From Mesostigma viride (Eukaryota > Streptophyta > Mesostigmatophyceae > Mesostigmatales > Mesostigmataceae): DNA of 25,838 nucleotides. Numbering within the stretch: the first letter of the stretch is position 1; the number at the start of each line of letters is the position of its first letter. Positions 1-10,124 of the stretch are shown one piece after another. The stretch spans positions 1 through 25,838 of the forward strand of contig RPFO01001818.1 in assembly GCA_009746045.1 (NCBI GenBank). Direction: 5' to 3'. Position numbers and translations under genes: made by a program. Under the pieces are notes generated by a model. That model did not search any database. It worked only from the letters and a program-made list of their open reading frames with translations, and was not told the DNA's origin.

Positions 1-3000
1 GCGTAAGCCTGGCCGAGTGGGATAGAGGAGACGACCGCACCAAAGAGTAGGAAGCTGAGGAGTCTTATCAGTGAGCTTGTGAGGAGACGAGCGCGATCAC
101 GACTAACGGAGGCCTGAAGACCCGGAATCGCCGGTTCGGGAGTCCGCGTCAGAAGCGGGTTGTCCGATTTGTTTAGCAATGCCGCAAGCTTTGCTGACAG
201 ATAGCGGCTCTCGCGACAAGAAGGACAAGGAGAAGGGGAAGCGGAGAGGGAGGCCATCGAGAGGCGAGGAAGGCGAGACGGTGGAGAGGGAGGAGAAGGA
301 GAGGCTGTGAAAAGCGGAGAGGTGAGGAGGAGAGAGAGGAGTACAAGGAGAAAAGGGGTTGCCCAGGAGAGGCACAGGGATCCTTGTGGCGAAGAGAAGG
401 AGGAGCGAAGAAGAAGGACGGAGGGCAGGCGCGAAGGAAATTCTTGCGGAGGGAGGCCGCTCGTTTTTGCAGATCGACAGGAGAGGATGAAGGGGAAGAG
501 GCCGCTGAAGATTGGAAGGATGGAGGAGACTGGAGGAAGGGAGGACTAGCTGAAGGCAGTTGAGGAGCCCAAGGACCGGAGAACGGGAGCCCACCCCTTC
601 ACGAACGATTTTCAGTCGATTATAGGTATGTTTATTAATGTGAGACGTACATTTTCAGATGGCTTGAACGGCTGTGCTGTATCGTAGAAAAGGGTGGGAT
701 TATGCCATACATTGTCGTTAAGGTCTAGCTGCGAGAGAGGTTGACTAGAGTAAGGTTGTGAACGACGTGACGATGGTGACGATGTGTGGCCTTTTTACCT
801 TGTGTCTCTGCAGCCTCCACGGTGGCCATCTGACAACAGTACCTGGCTCAGACTGAGTCTGAGGGCTCGGGGTGAGTCGTTAAAACGTAAAAGGGCTTGA
901 GAGGGCTTGATCCGCTTCTTTCGGCCCGAGATAGCGTTTGCAGAGAAGTACCAGGCTGTCGTCGTGGACCGGTCGGATCGGCACACATAATTGAGAACGA
1001 CCGCTGGGCCGTCGCATTGTTCGAAGCACACAGCGAGCCATTCATGGGAAGAGGGTCTGTTGGTGACGACATGATGAGGTTTGAAGATCGCGCGTCGTGC
1101 ATCCTTAATCTGAAGGAGGATGTTCGGAGTTACTTTCCACCGGTCGTGCTGTAATATTGGTCGACGCTCTTATGAGGTTTGAAAAGTACGAGGTTCCGAT
1201 TGGCTTCACATGCTATCGAGGTGTCCTATATGGGAAACTTGAAAACCACTGCGTTGCATCAGCTCTGTTAAACTACTGATGGAGATTATGAGAGCGGGAT
1301 TCGAGGCTTCACTGGTCGGCAGATGAAGTGGTTTGATATTGTCATGGGCAAGGATTTGTGGACACGTCCAAAGGACTATATACGTAATTGCCGGGAAGGA
1401 ATGATGACGTAGGAAGGATGGAGGAGCGCGCACAGAAGTATCGCGGCATGACATGGAAAGACCACTACTGCAATCTTTTGTTAAAGTGGCGGCACTGACT
1501 TGCTTAGTAAGCCCTGACGCCAGGCCTTCGCGGGAAGCGGGTCGCCTTTCTTTTGGATTGGGCTGGACAGTGATCCAAAGTTTTCGGCACCGGGAGGACT
1601 TCCATGTTATTCGAACATATAAACCATACAGGGAAGGTGTCCAGAATTGGTGGGATAAATATCTCGTTGTTGATTGTCTCAGAGTATCCCGAACAAGACA
1701 GACACGGATGGCTGATTTAGAGGCGGAGAGGCCATTGGGCAGTCCCTCGAGTTGTTCTTCGAGGCGGAATTGAGGCGGGAACTGGAAAAGGAGAGACGGC
1801 ATCAGTGCGCATATGGCTCTTGGGGAAGATTTTGAGGGGGGAAGTTCTACGTTTCGGGTTACGTTAACTGCCCGATATCGTTATCGTTGGGGTTTTTCCA
1901 TTTCCCTGAAATAGGCTTCTATATGCTGACAACCTTTCATTTGGTTTGTCCTGTCATATCATGCAGGGGGCTACATCAGGGGCGTTATCGCCGGATGCTA
2001 ACGAATTTGTCAGACTTTGGTTGATAAGGGTTTGGGGTGGCTTATGGGGTCCGTTCGAGTTTTCCAACGGGAGCATTCTTTTAAACTGGCGGGTTTCTAG
2101 GCTTGCCAGTAGACCCTCACCCTTTTATTGAGACTGACATGTTCGGCTAATTTCAACGGTGCCCCCAACCAATCTGTTGTCTTTTTTCAGGGGCGGCTGC
2201 GGCGGATGGCTGTTGACAGTGCTGGTATTTGGTCTGGACTCGAGATGGAAATGGTAAGCATTAAACTATATTCGGATGTCTGCATTTCGCCTGAAGTTTT
2301 AGTGAGCGCTTATGCGAATACATACAAATGTCGACTAAGTTTGATTTCCAATGAGCTGTCGTATTCGGTGTTGACAGGCGGGGGTTTGCCTCAGCAGGCG
2401 CTGCGAGAGGAAGAAAACGCTGGAGGAGATGAGGATGGGGGGATTGAAAACGCTGGAGGAGATGAGGAGGGGGAGCGCTGAGGGAGAAGTGGCTGTGCAG
2501 GTACGTTCATCCGCCGCGAGTTCGTGTGATTTTTTTCGTGCTGAGGGGTATCTCCGCAGAGAGACGATGGTGCAACAATCGAACTGAGGTCAAGTTCCCT
2601 CTGTTCGTTTTTTTTTGTAATGCACGCGGGGGACTGTCGCTGGGGGTACGCGGGGGGAAGGCGGCGAAGCCTCATTGACTGAGCATGAAAGGGAAAAGCT
2701 GGATCCCGCAAGAAGGTTGCGGAAGATCATATATTGCTGTTGGCTGATCATGCTAAGTCTCCGCCCGATGGCGTCGATTCGGTAGGGACCCTGGCGGGGT
2801 CGAGTTTCGCAGTACCTGACACGACTTGAGGCCGGAAGTCCGGTGGCCGATTTCGATACGGAGGTGTTGGGTGACGCTACCTTTAAGAGTGAATTGGCAT
2901 ATGAATTCGCAAATCTGGTGAAGTCGAAAGCCACCAAGAATTTCAAGTGGCAGCCTAAGGAGTACTCAGAGGCAAAGGTTGACAAGATCGAGAAATTCAT

Positions 3001-3166
3001 GAAGGCTGATTTTCGTCGTCGGGCCGCTGAGGGAAAAAGGGCGCTGAATGCGGTGGCAAAGGCCAACAGTAAGAAGAACGCGGAGGCGAAGGCGGCGGAG
3101 AAGGAGGCGAAGAAGGCGGAGAAGGAGAAGGCTAAGGAGGCCAAGAAGCAGCAGAAAACTGGACAG
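1..3166 (+). pseudogene. Left-arm copy, exons 1 (3' part) to 6: indel-riddled
   Basis: Homologous to 20118-16963 in reverse. Recognisable borders: exon 1 end at about 625 (TTATAG before GTATG), exon 2 from 814 to about 1856, exon 3 from 1967 to about 2029, exon 4 2191-2253, exon 5 2378-2500, exon 6 2626-3166. Differences from the right arm are dominated by lost single bases, at roughly one per 8-15 bp in sampled stretches, and they hit exons and introns alike. No exon longer than exon 4 keeps a full frame. The acceptor of exon 6 is changed from GCAG to GCAC at 2622-2625. It reads either as a decayed pseudogene or as poorly corrected sequence. Two sites (GGAAATT near 440, exon 4) are as good as or better than the right arm. 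Confidence 0.75.
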
Positions 3167-3329
3167 GTACGATTGTTGTGAAAATTTAGACCTCTCGCTG
3201 CGGGTAGACGCTGACCGGCCCGAGGTCTATTCCAACAGAACTTTGTTCGTCCCTGAACAGGATGTCGTGGTCGGCCTAAAGATTACTGACTTGAGCAAAT
3301 CTGCGGTCCTTTTCGATTTTTTACTTCAG

Positions 3330-4492
3330 GATGACGGGGGGACGAAGACGCCACGGTGGAGAAGAAGTTACCTGGTCATGACGCCGTGTTCGCGCTGGTG
3401 AAGGATATTCAAGTACTGCTCGAGTAGGCGGATGGCGGACGTCGATGACCTGCCAAACTGGCCCGAGTTCTCCCCCTTTCTTGAGCTGCTCCGGTCACTC
3501 AACAAGCTTTTTAAGGAGGGGGTGCTCACGAGCAGTGGGAACCCGGACACCGACCCTATCATTGAAAGCTGGAAGCCTTCGAAAAAGGTCGACTCGAACA
3601 AGGAGGTCAGGGACCAGAACATCCGGAAGGCCAATACTCTCAGGGAAACGCGTTGGATTCGGCCGGCCGATTTTCAGCAGACCGGATGTTTCAGTATGCG
3701 GATCCAGACGGTCAACGCGCTTATTTTGCCAGAGGCTTTGAGGCAGCGGCGTTTAAACCTTGAAACCATTAAGGAGAACGCCCGCATTCTCCTCAATGCG
3801 CGGGACAACGCCTTGCACTTCAAGGTTGTTGTCCCGGTCTGGCAGTTCCCTTTCCAGGCGCTTGCCGAATCTCAACCTGACCTGTTCGACAAGCAAATCT
3901 TGTGCATGCCGGATTTCGTCAAGTGGCTGAAGCATTACCACGGTGCCAAGATTGACGCGGAGGATGTGGGGTCCAGGTACTTCCGGCCCCTTTCGGATAC
4001 TGAAGTCGACGTGTGGCTTAACACGGAGTCCACCACCTCTTTCCTGCGAGAGGAGTTGAGTGGCGTACCTACGCCAGGTTGGACGAGGTGGCCGCAGTTT
4101 TGCCTCAGGAGATCGAGGGCAGTCGGCAAGTTTTCAACCTGCTGTGCAATACTGCGATGAAGTCCTACGATCCGAAATTTTTTGAGCAACGGGTACCGGT
4201 ACCGTATCTGGTTCTCCGGTACGCGGTGGTGGATGGGAACCACTACTTTAAGGGGTTAAAGTCGTTTCTCAGGGGGCCGGATGGCGGGTGGGGAGAGGTT
4301 CGGGCAATGATGTGCGAGGGTGGGGCGGAGTCCAATTTCGCAAGTACTCCTAAGGAGGCGGAGCACGCCTTCCAGGACCTGTTGCGGAAATTCCGTGGTG
4401 GTTACATGGGTACGAACGTCGTTCTTCTCAAGGGTGGCGACCTGCTCCCGTCGTGGAGTGAGCTTCGAAATCTACCTAAGGCAAAAGAAGAT
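3330..4492 (+). CDS. Left-arm copy of exon 7
   Basis: Between TTTTTACTTCAG and GTAAGC. From about 3432 it is nearly identical to the right arm and reads MADVDDLPNWPEFSPFLELL onward. The first ~100 bp carry small deletions (a six-G run where the right arm has seven; ATTCAAG for ATGCTCAAG). Around 4045-4092 it lacks one C, has one extra T and lacks the same G as the right arm, so the frame changes before VLPQEIEGSRQVF and then runs on through VVDGNHYFKGL to the donor. It is not intact as written. Confidence 0.6.
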
Positions 4493-4747
4493 GTAAGCTA
4501 TCTATTTTGGCAGGGTCTAGCTGCGGGTAGACCCTCGGAATTTTCGTGGTTGTTTTTTGTGTGCGCTTCAAGTTTTTTGCGAGGGTCTCGCTGCAGCTAG
4601 ACCCTCTCCTTTTTTTTGTTGGAATTTTCGTTGCGTATTGTCGGCCGTTTCTTTTTCGAATTTTGTTAGGGTCTATCCGCAGCTATACCCCTCGCCTTTT
4701 ATGACTGAGTTTTGTCGTTGCTCGCTCGATGTTAATTGATGTCGCAG
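4493..4747 (+). repeat. Intron 7 (left arm) carrying three palindrome-family elements
   Basis: GT-AG intron, 255 bp. Elements lie at 4513-4534 (GGGTCTAGCTGCGG with TAGACCC), 4583-4604 (GGGTCTCGCTGC with AGCTAGACCC) and 4669-4690 (a decayed copy). Each is followed by a T-rich stretch (CTCCTTTTTT or CTCGGAATTTT). The same three sit in the right arm at 15566-15587, 15496-15517 and 15410-15431. Confidence 0.8.
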
Positions 4748-7244
4748 GCGGTGCTGACCGGCAAGCTGGAGAAGCTGTTCGACATCGCCAAGGGGGCGAA
4801 TTCGGAGGACTTAGCCGTGGCGGATCGTACGCTGGGCCAGGCGTTGCTTGACGTGTGGAACTACAACAAGCTATATCTATACGGCAAAGTCACGCGTGGG
4901 AAGGGCCACTATATTGCGGATGGCCACTACACCAATCTGCTCACGTACATCCTCCCGGCTATGCGGCAAGCGGGGGGAAGGGAAGGGAATGTGGAGCCGG
5001 CAGCGGTGGATGTACACGAGGAGGAAGCAGAAGGAAAGAAAAAGCCGGCCCACAGCATTGCTTCAGTGCATTCCGCTTACAGTCGCACGCTGGCCAACAC
5101 GTTTCTCCGTCTGACACAGGAGCAGACTGATGATCCTGCCTCAACGAAACCCGCGCCTGAGGAGGTGATGATGCAAAGGTGCAAATTCGCGAATGCAGAG
5201 GGGGAGAAGAAAGGCCAGAAGGTCTCTTGGACTTCTTTCAGGAACTTGGCCAGCCTTCCTATGATGGACGCCGTGATCGATTGCATCATGAGCTGCCAGG
5301 TTGGACCGGAAAAGCTCACCAAGTTGGTGGAGATCGCCAAGGATGTGCTGGAGTGCCTGCGGCTGACCATTTGCGCCAGATTCAAGGAGGATGAGACGCT
5401 GGAAGCGCAATGCAAGGACGCAAAGGGCAAGGAGTTTGTGGCGTCTCATATTTTCGAACTCGTCTTCAATCTCCATCCTCTCGCTCGGCCGGTCGGCAGG
5501 AAGGAGATTGTGGCCAGATACCGGGAATTTTGGGATGTGGCCGTCATCATAACGAGGAACATCGCCTACCTTCTTAAAGCCAAAAAACACGCCGCACATC
5601 TGAGGATTCCGAGAAAGGATATCAGTAATGGCAAGATCGACTTTCAGGAGATTCTGCTAAAAGAGAGCGAGGACAAGACGGTGGGTTTGGCACTTTTGGC
5701 TCCGGAAGCGTTCAGGAAGTACGCTCCAAAAGTTGGATTACTCGAAGGGGGGTGAAGGAGGCGGCGATGAAGGGGCCGGTGAAGGGGCTGGAGAAGGGGA
5801 AGGGGAAGGGGAAGGGGAAGGAGACGGAGGCGAAGAAGGAGGAGGAGGCGAGGAGGAGGAGGAATGGGACGTGAAGTATGAGTGGCAGAGTGTGGACTGG
5901 GGCCGTCGCCGGGTCTGGTTTTGCTGTCAGGAACTAGACGGTGATGATGATGACAAGTCGCTCGTCAAGCAGGTGGCAGGCGAGGTTGCCTCAGCTTCAG
6001 CCCGCCCCTTTCCCTTGGGCAGGTCCCTTCCGTGCCTGAGCCTGCTGAACTTGGCGAACATTTGGGGTGATAAGTGGAGTAACTTTCAGAGAGGGTGGTG
6101 GGCGTTCGGTCCTTGCCCGACAGCTTCGACATTCCCCAACCGGGCGGGATGTACGATAATGTGCTGAAGGCTTGCGCCCACGACTTTTTCTCCAGGTTCG
6201 AACCGATGGTGATCGTGTTTGGTACCAAGACGGAGATTAAGGGGTTTCAAGAGATAGTGGAAAGGATCGGGAAAGGGAGTGAATTGTGGGAGCGGCTTGA
6301 ACAGGGGGAAGGTGATGGGGGGCCTAGGCTCGGAAGGGCGAAGAAGCGAAAAGCTTCCCACGAAGCTGGGGGATCGTCCGCCGTGGTGGAGAGGGATGAC
6401 CAACAGTTGTTGGAGGGAGGGGATGGAGGGGATGGAGGTCCGGCAGGAGGGTCTAACCGCGGAGAGACCCCCGTCGAGGTCAGAACGCAGCAGGCCGAAC
6501 AGAGGACGGGGCCTGAAGGTGATTCGGATCCGCCTGCGGCGAAGAAGCCCGCTTCTCAAGTGACTCGACGGGCAGTCGTGTCACTTGTTGAGGATGATGG
6601 AGGTGGGCCCTCCAAGCCTGCCGCGTCGCAGCCCGTTTTTCAGGTTCCGAAGAAGCAGCTTCGGGTTCCCCCGGCGACTCTGCCCACCCCGGCGCCTCTG
6701 CCCAGTTCTCAGGTACCGAAGAAGCAGCTTCGGGTTCCCCCGCCGACTCTGGCCATTTCTCAGGTACCGAAGAAGCAGCTTCGTAAGCCAGTTGTGGCAG
6801 TGGCTGATTCGGACGACGATGCTGAGGAGGAGGAGGAGGAGGAGGACGACGATGCTGAGGAGGAGGAGGGGGAGGAGGAGGAGGAGGAGGAGGAGGAGCA
6901 GCACGTTGCTACCAAGAAATCCGCCAAGGGTGGGAAGGCTGCGGAGCACGTTGCTTCCAAGAAATCGGCCAAGGTGGGGAAGCCTCCCAAGCCTGCCCTG
7001 CCTCAGAAACGGCGTCGAAAAGAAGTTGTGCTTTCAGATTCGGACGATGAGGAGGAGAAGGAGGAGGAGGATGGCGGCGGAGAGGAGGAGGACGGGGGAA
7101 AGGAGCGCGTTGCTTCCAAGAAGTTACCCAAGACCGCGAAGACTGCCAAGGTTGCCGAGCCCGCCAAACCCGCCCCGGCGCCTGCCCCCCACCCCCAGAC
7201 GGGGTCTACCTGCGAGCAGAGGTCGAAGGAAAAGGCCAAAAAGG
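4748..7244 (+). CDS. Left-arm copy of exon 8
   Basis: Starts after GATGTCGCAG and ends AAGG before GTAAGA, with the same architecture as the right-arm exon. It has the in-frame GGAACTAG at about 5931 that the right arm lacks. It shares the short G6 run at about 5745-5753, and has a one-base loss at TTCGACATTCC near 6129 (right arm TTCGTCCATTCC). The Gly/Glu-Lys repeat at about 5755-5870 differs slightly in length and phase between arms. Upstream intron 7 (4493-4747) holds three palindrome elements. Confidence 0.62.
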
Positions 7245-7367
7245 GTAAGAAAAAATCTGCGAGTGAATTCTGGTATGTAGAGTGTTTTGATTTTTCACGG
7301 TTGGCAGTCCGATTTCTACTAACTCGATTTTAGTCATGCGTTGATGGCATGATCGGTTTGCTCGCAG

Positions 7368-7930
7368 GTAATGAGGATGTGGAGCAGTTACTTCGCTTGG
7401 CTAATGTGGCGGTGGGCTTCGGACCAGCGGCTGTACATGCTGACACTTCCGGACGGGAGGAGCCTAAGGGGGCGGAAGACAGTCAGGCGGGCGATGAGGA
7501 TGATGACAAGCCCACGTTGGAAATGAGACTTATGGACGGGGAAATGGGGTTCGGAGCACCAGAGGCCTTTTGGTGTGATGGGTGGACTTTAGCCATTATG
7601 CAAGCAGGGAACAAGGATACGGCTACGCGAATGTATGCCAAGCTAGAAGACGTCATGCTTTATGGGCAGGTGTCTGGATACGACACCAAGTGGAGGGACG
7701 TCGCATTTAAGTTTTTCGCTGAGGGGGAGAAGGGAGGGAAGTTGAAGAACAAGTTGTGGTGGATGCCGCTGGACTACGCGATGAAGGTGGTAAAGCTGAC
7801 GGATGGCAAGAGCTGGAAGGATGTGGAAGTCTGGGCGCCTGCAAAGGAGATCGATAAGAAGAGGAGGAACTCGAAAACGGAACAGCAGATCGCGGAAGCG
7901 AAATTACGGAAGAGGCCCTCGAAAGTGTGA
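7368..7930 (+). CDS. Left-arm copy of exon 9 (C-terminal exon)
   Basis: Intact frame from the split Gly codon to TGA at 7928-7930. It is almost identical to 12731-12169; the one residue difference I noticed is Arg for Pro in ATRMYAK. It is preceded by the 123-bp intron 8 (7245-7367), with a CTAAC branch-like site and TTTGCTCGCAG. Both arms therefore keep the same 3' end of the gene. Confidence 0.7.
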
Positions 7931-8226
7931 GGGAAAGTTAGCACTTGGACATGCGCTGGCAATGCTCGTCCTATGGTTAATACAAAGGTTAGGATGATGT
8001 CGAGTCTCTCCACGTAAAATTTACATGAATTACTAACTTTCAAGCCTCTCGATGTGGAATGTACGCTCAAATTGACATGAATTAAGCATTATGACACCAA
8101 ATTAGCTCGAAAATACGCGATCGGACGCCAAATTCGCGCGAAAAAAAGATATCGGACGATTGAAACTAGCGTTTTTTTCTTGCAAAATGCGCCAAAAATG
8201 ACCCCATTCCGCGTGGGACCACCCCA
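7931..8226 (+). other. 3' flank of arm gene and inner arm end with short sub-repeats
   Basis: About 296 bp without a gene, mirrored at 11873-12168. It contains an imperfect internal repeat, ACACCAAATTAGCTCGAAAA versus ACGCCAAATTCGCGCGAAAA, each next to a GATCGGACG or ATATCGGACG block, plus T/A runs. The arm stops after GGGACCACCCCA. The reverse of this edge begins TGGGGTGGTCCCA, which has a small internal inverted repeat. It could be polyadenylation/3' UTR sequence, or the terminal region of a mobile element whose body is the arm; I cannot decide. Confidence 0.5.
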
Positions 8227-8461
8227 CGAAAGGCCGCCCGTGTGAGCACCTTGCCAATGTGAAGATCCACACTAGGGTGGTGTGTACCGAGAACATCTGC
8301 CCGCCCAGCATTCTCCTGCACTGTCACAACATTCCTCATAGGCCCAACCGCCCCATGCAGTATCTAGCTGGGGTGCTGCAGTAGTGCTTGGTCGCTCGGC
8401 GTTGTACACACCCGACCTAGAAGTCACCACATTGCTTAGGTCACGCATTGTAGACCCGTGC
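8227..8461 (-). other. Continuation of the gag region, frame-shifted, cut by the arm border
   Basis: Minus-strand reading gives open pieces in two frames (for example QDHVLPEHGSTMRDLSNVV, then NVVTVQENAGRADVLGTHHP and VDLHIGKVLTRAAFRG), so coding probably continued here. It stops at the palindrome border; no protease, reverse transcriptase or integrase motif follows. Confidence 0.4.
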
Positions 8462-9161
8462 TCAGGAAGCACGTGATCCTGGCGCGACAGAGCCAGAGCA
8501 GCATCTGACAACGGATTGCGTGAGCACATCACGGAATGAGACAGAGGATGCAGTCACGTTGCTTTTAGGAACGACGTCAGGCTCTACGACGGCCCGGTTC
8601 AGCGTGACGCCGCATTGAGCAAAAGAAGGGGTATCGAGCGTGCTCTCACCTGACTTTCGTGCTGCCCGTCGCTCTGCCCACTCCTCGCGTGTGCCGTGGA
8701 CGACGATGCGCTTGGCCTTGCACGCCTCCACGCTGTGACCACGCAGAACGTCGTGGCACTTGCGGCAAAGGTTGTCCTCGACCTCCAGGTCCGGGCGAAC
8801 TCGGCAGTCATCCCGGACATGGCGACGTCCGAAGCAGCGCTCACAGCGTTGCTTGCGGTCAGTAGACGCCCCCTGCTGCCGCTTGGCCGGGGGATTATCA
8901 CCCTGCTTGGCGTCGCCACCATGCCCGCGTTTGCGCCCTCGCTGGCCCCCGTTGTTGCCGTGGCCGACGACCTTTTTCAGGATGGCCGTAAGCTCCGACC
9001 GCGTAATTGGAGCCTCTGCGCCTGAAGAAGAAGACGCGCCGGTATCCACCTTGCGCAGGGATGGCAGAGCGGCCGAGGCAGTCGGCTTGGACTGCGCACT
9101 CTTGAAGCATGAGATCAAATACAGCATGCCCTCGTCGAAACTGACGGCACTCTTCTTTTGA
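8462..9161 (-). CDS. Gag-like nucleocapsid segment with CCHC zinc knuckle
   Basis: The frame reads SAVSFDEGMLYLISCFKSAQ, a Ser/Ala linker, a basic GQRGRKRGHGGDAK-type stretch, then CERCFGRRHVRDDC. That is an exact C-x2-C-x4-H-x4-C zinc knuckle (about 8845-8804), as in retroviral and LTR-retrotransposon Gag. A second Cys/His group, CRKCHDVLRGHSVEAC (C-x2-C-x6-H-x4-C), follows. Role: nucleocapsid binding of element RNA. The upstream capsid-like ORF is in another frame. A candidate intron from GTCTAAGC (about 9288) to CTCAAAAG (about 9162) would join them in phase; a frameshift is the alternative. The frame also changes again near 8462-8530, after which coding-like sequence runs to the spacer edge. 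Confidence 0.65.
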
Positions 9162-9282
9162 GTTAAAGCGCAATGTGTAGGGATAGATAGATTCCAATGC
9201 GCGCGGATAGATTCATCATGAGAATGGTTGGAATGGAGCTTGGTTAAAAATATAGGCTTACAGCACTCGTGCACGTGAGTGC

Positions 9283-10008
9283 TTAGACACGAGTTTGCCA
9301 AGTCAAGGCAACACACGTGAGACGGGCTCGCAAGAGATCTAACCAGTTGAGTTCCGTCGCTATGGTCAGATGCACATCCGACGAGAGGTCGCATTTCTTG
9401 AGAAATCGATTGCACAGGAAAATGGGCTTGAGAGTATCTAGCAGCTTGTGCTTGTGCACGAAGACCTGGAAATCACGTGCAGCCCCGGGCAAATTTGCCT
9501 TATTAACTGCATAGCCCTCGAAGTCATTGAAGGCTTGCTCGTCGGCCTCTTCCTTAGACCGCGACAAGTGGGCATCTAGACCGTTGTAAAAAACTTCCCA
9601 GGTTTGTTTGTTGTCGTCCGCAATGCGAACTAGATTGGCAATGTTTGGGTGCTTGGTAATTGTACTGCAGAATACTGCACGGAACTTGCCAATCAGCTCC
9701 GAATCTTTGTCTGCGCGTCCATCGCGCAGACGCTTGAGAGCAGCCAGAAAATCTGCTGCGTCGTCCGCCGTATAGTCGGCAGGTAGATCAGCGGGCACCT
9801 CCGTTTGCTTCAGAGGGCCGCGATTCAGTGCATCGTCAGCAGCAAGCATCAAATGCTTGAACTGCTTGGCCAGTTCAGGTTGCGCCACGAGGGTTTGCAT
9901 CAACCTCGTGGCCTCGTCCGCACTAAAGCGTGGCAGGACGGACCCTGCGGCCTCGCCACTTGGCGTATCTGTGTGTTCGCCCGTGCGGCTCCGTGTACCG
10001 GAAGCCAT
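9283..10008 (-). CDS. Gag-like capsid ORF of an LTR retroelement
   Basis: 241 codons from ATG (MASGTRSRTGEHTDTPSGEA). It is the first ORF after the LTR and primer-binding site, which is the position of gag. It is mostly helical (FSADEATRLMQTLVAQPELA, DDAADFLAALKRLRDGRAD, DNKQTWEVFYNGLDAHLS), compatible with a capsid domain, though I see no diagnostic motif. It ends TWQTRV-TAA just before the possible intron. The zinc-knuckle segment follows downstream on the same strand. The assignment rests on position plus the knuckle. Confidence 0.6.
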   Translation of the reverse strand: MASGTRSRTGEHTDTPSGEAAGSVLPRFSADEATRLMQTLVAQPELAKQFKHLMLAADDALNRGPLKQTEVPADLPADYTADDAADFLAALKRLRDGRADKDSELIGKFRAVFCSTITKHPNIANLVRIADDNKQTWEVFYNGLDAHLSRSKEEADEQAFNDFEGYAVNKANLPGAARDFQVFVHKHKLLDTLKPIFLCNRFLKKCDLSSDVHLTIATELNWLDLLRARLTCVALTWQTRV

Positions 10009-10034
10009 CGGGATTTTTAGGAATACAAGTTAAA

Positions 10035-10066
10035 GCTCCCGACCGGCTGAGCTATGGCGGTCGGTC
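10035..10066 (-). other. tRNA 5'-half-like (D-arm) sequence in the retroelement leader
   Basis: The minus strand reads GACCGACCGCCA then TAGCTCAGCCGGTCGGGAGC. GCTC...GAGC forms the usual D-stem with a GG-containing loop, and TAGCTCAG matches the pol III A-box. I find no matching anticodon arm or T-arm downstream, so it is a fragment, 26 bases before the gag ATG. Confidence 0.5.
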
Positions 10067-10105
10067 ACGTTGAGCTTGGGATAAGGTGAACACAGAGAAC
10101 TGCTG

Positions 10106-10122
10106 TCGGAGCTGGCCAACCA
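10106..10122 (-). other. Candidate primer-binding site of the retroelement
   Basis: Minus strand TGGTTGGCCAGCTCCGA begins two bases after the end of the LTR. That is the normal place for a PBS, and TGG is the complement of a tRNA CCA end. Which tRNA it matches was not determined. Confidence 0.5.
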
Positions 10123-10124
10123 CT

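Larger units (their letters stand above)
1..8226 (+). repeat. Left arm of a giant inverted repeat (outer end cut by window edge)
   Basis: The reverse complement of this arm matches 11873-20118. Position 1 pairs with about 20118 and position 8226 pairs with 11873. From about 3430 to 8226 the arms align almost base for base (coordinate sum 20099-20100), with roughly 20 differences. From 1 to about 3430 the pairing continues, but with many single-base indels and one gap of about 27 bp near 3223. The match is still running at base 1, so the arm continues outside the window. It carries one full set of exons of the arm gene on the plus strand plus about 296 bp of 3' flank. Confidence 0.97.

Noticed and set aside
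307-549. 80-codon plus-strand ORF in the left arm
   Set aside because: It is an out-of-frame or frame-drifted part of exon 1's coiled-coil region caused by left-arm indels, not a separate gene.
5755-5930. A possible extra intron inside exon 8 (GTGAAG to TTTTGCTGTCAG)
   Set aside because: Splicing it out gives an in-frame TAG or a broken frame in both arms, whereas one extra G in the G6 run keeps the coding-looking KG repeat and WDVKYEWQSVDW in frame.
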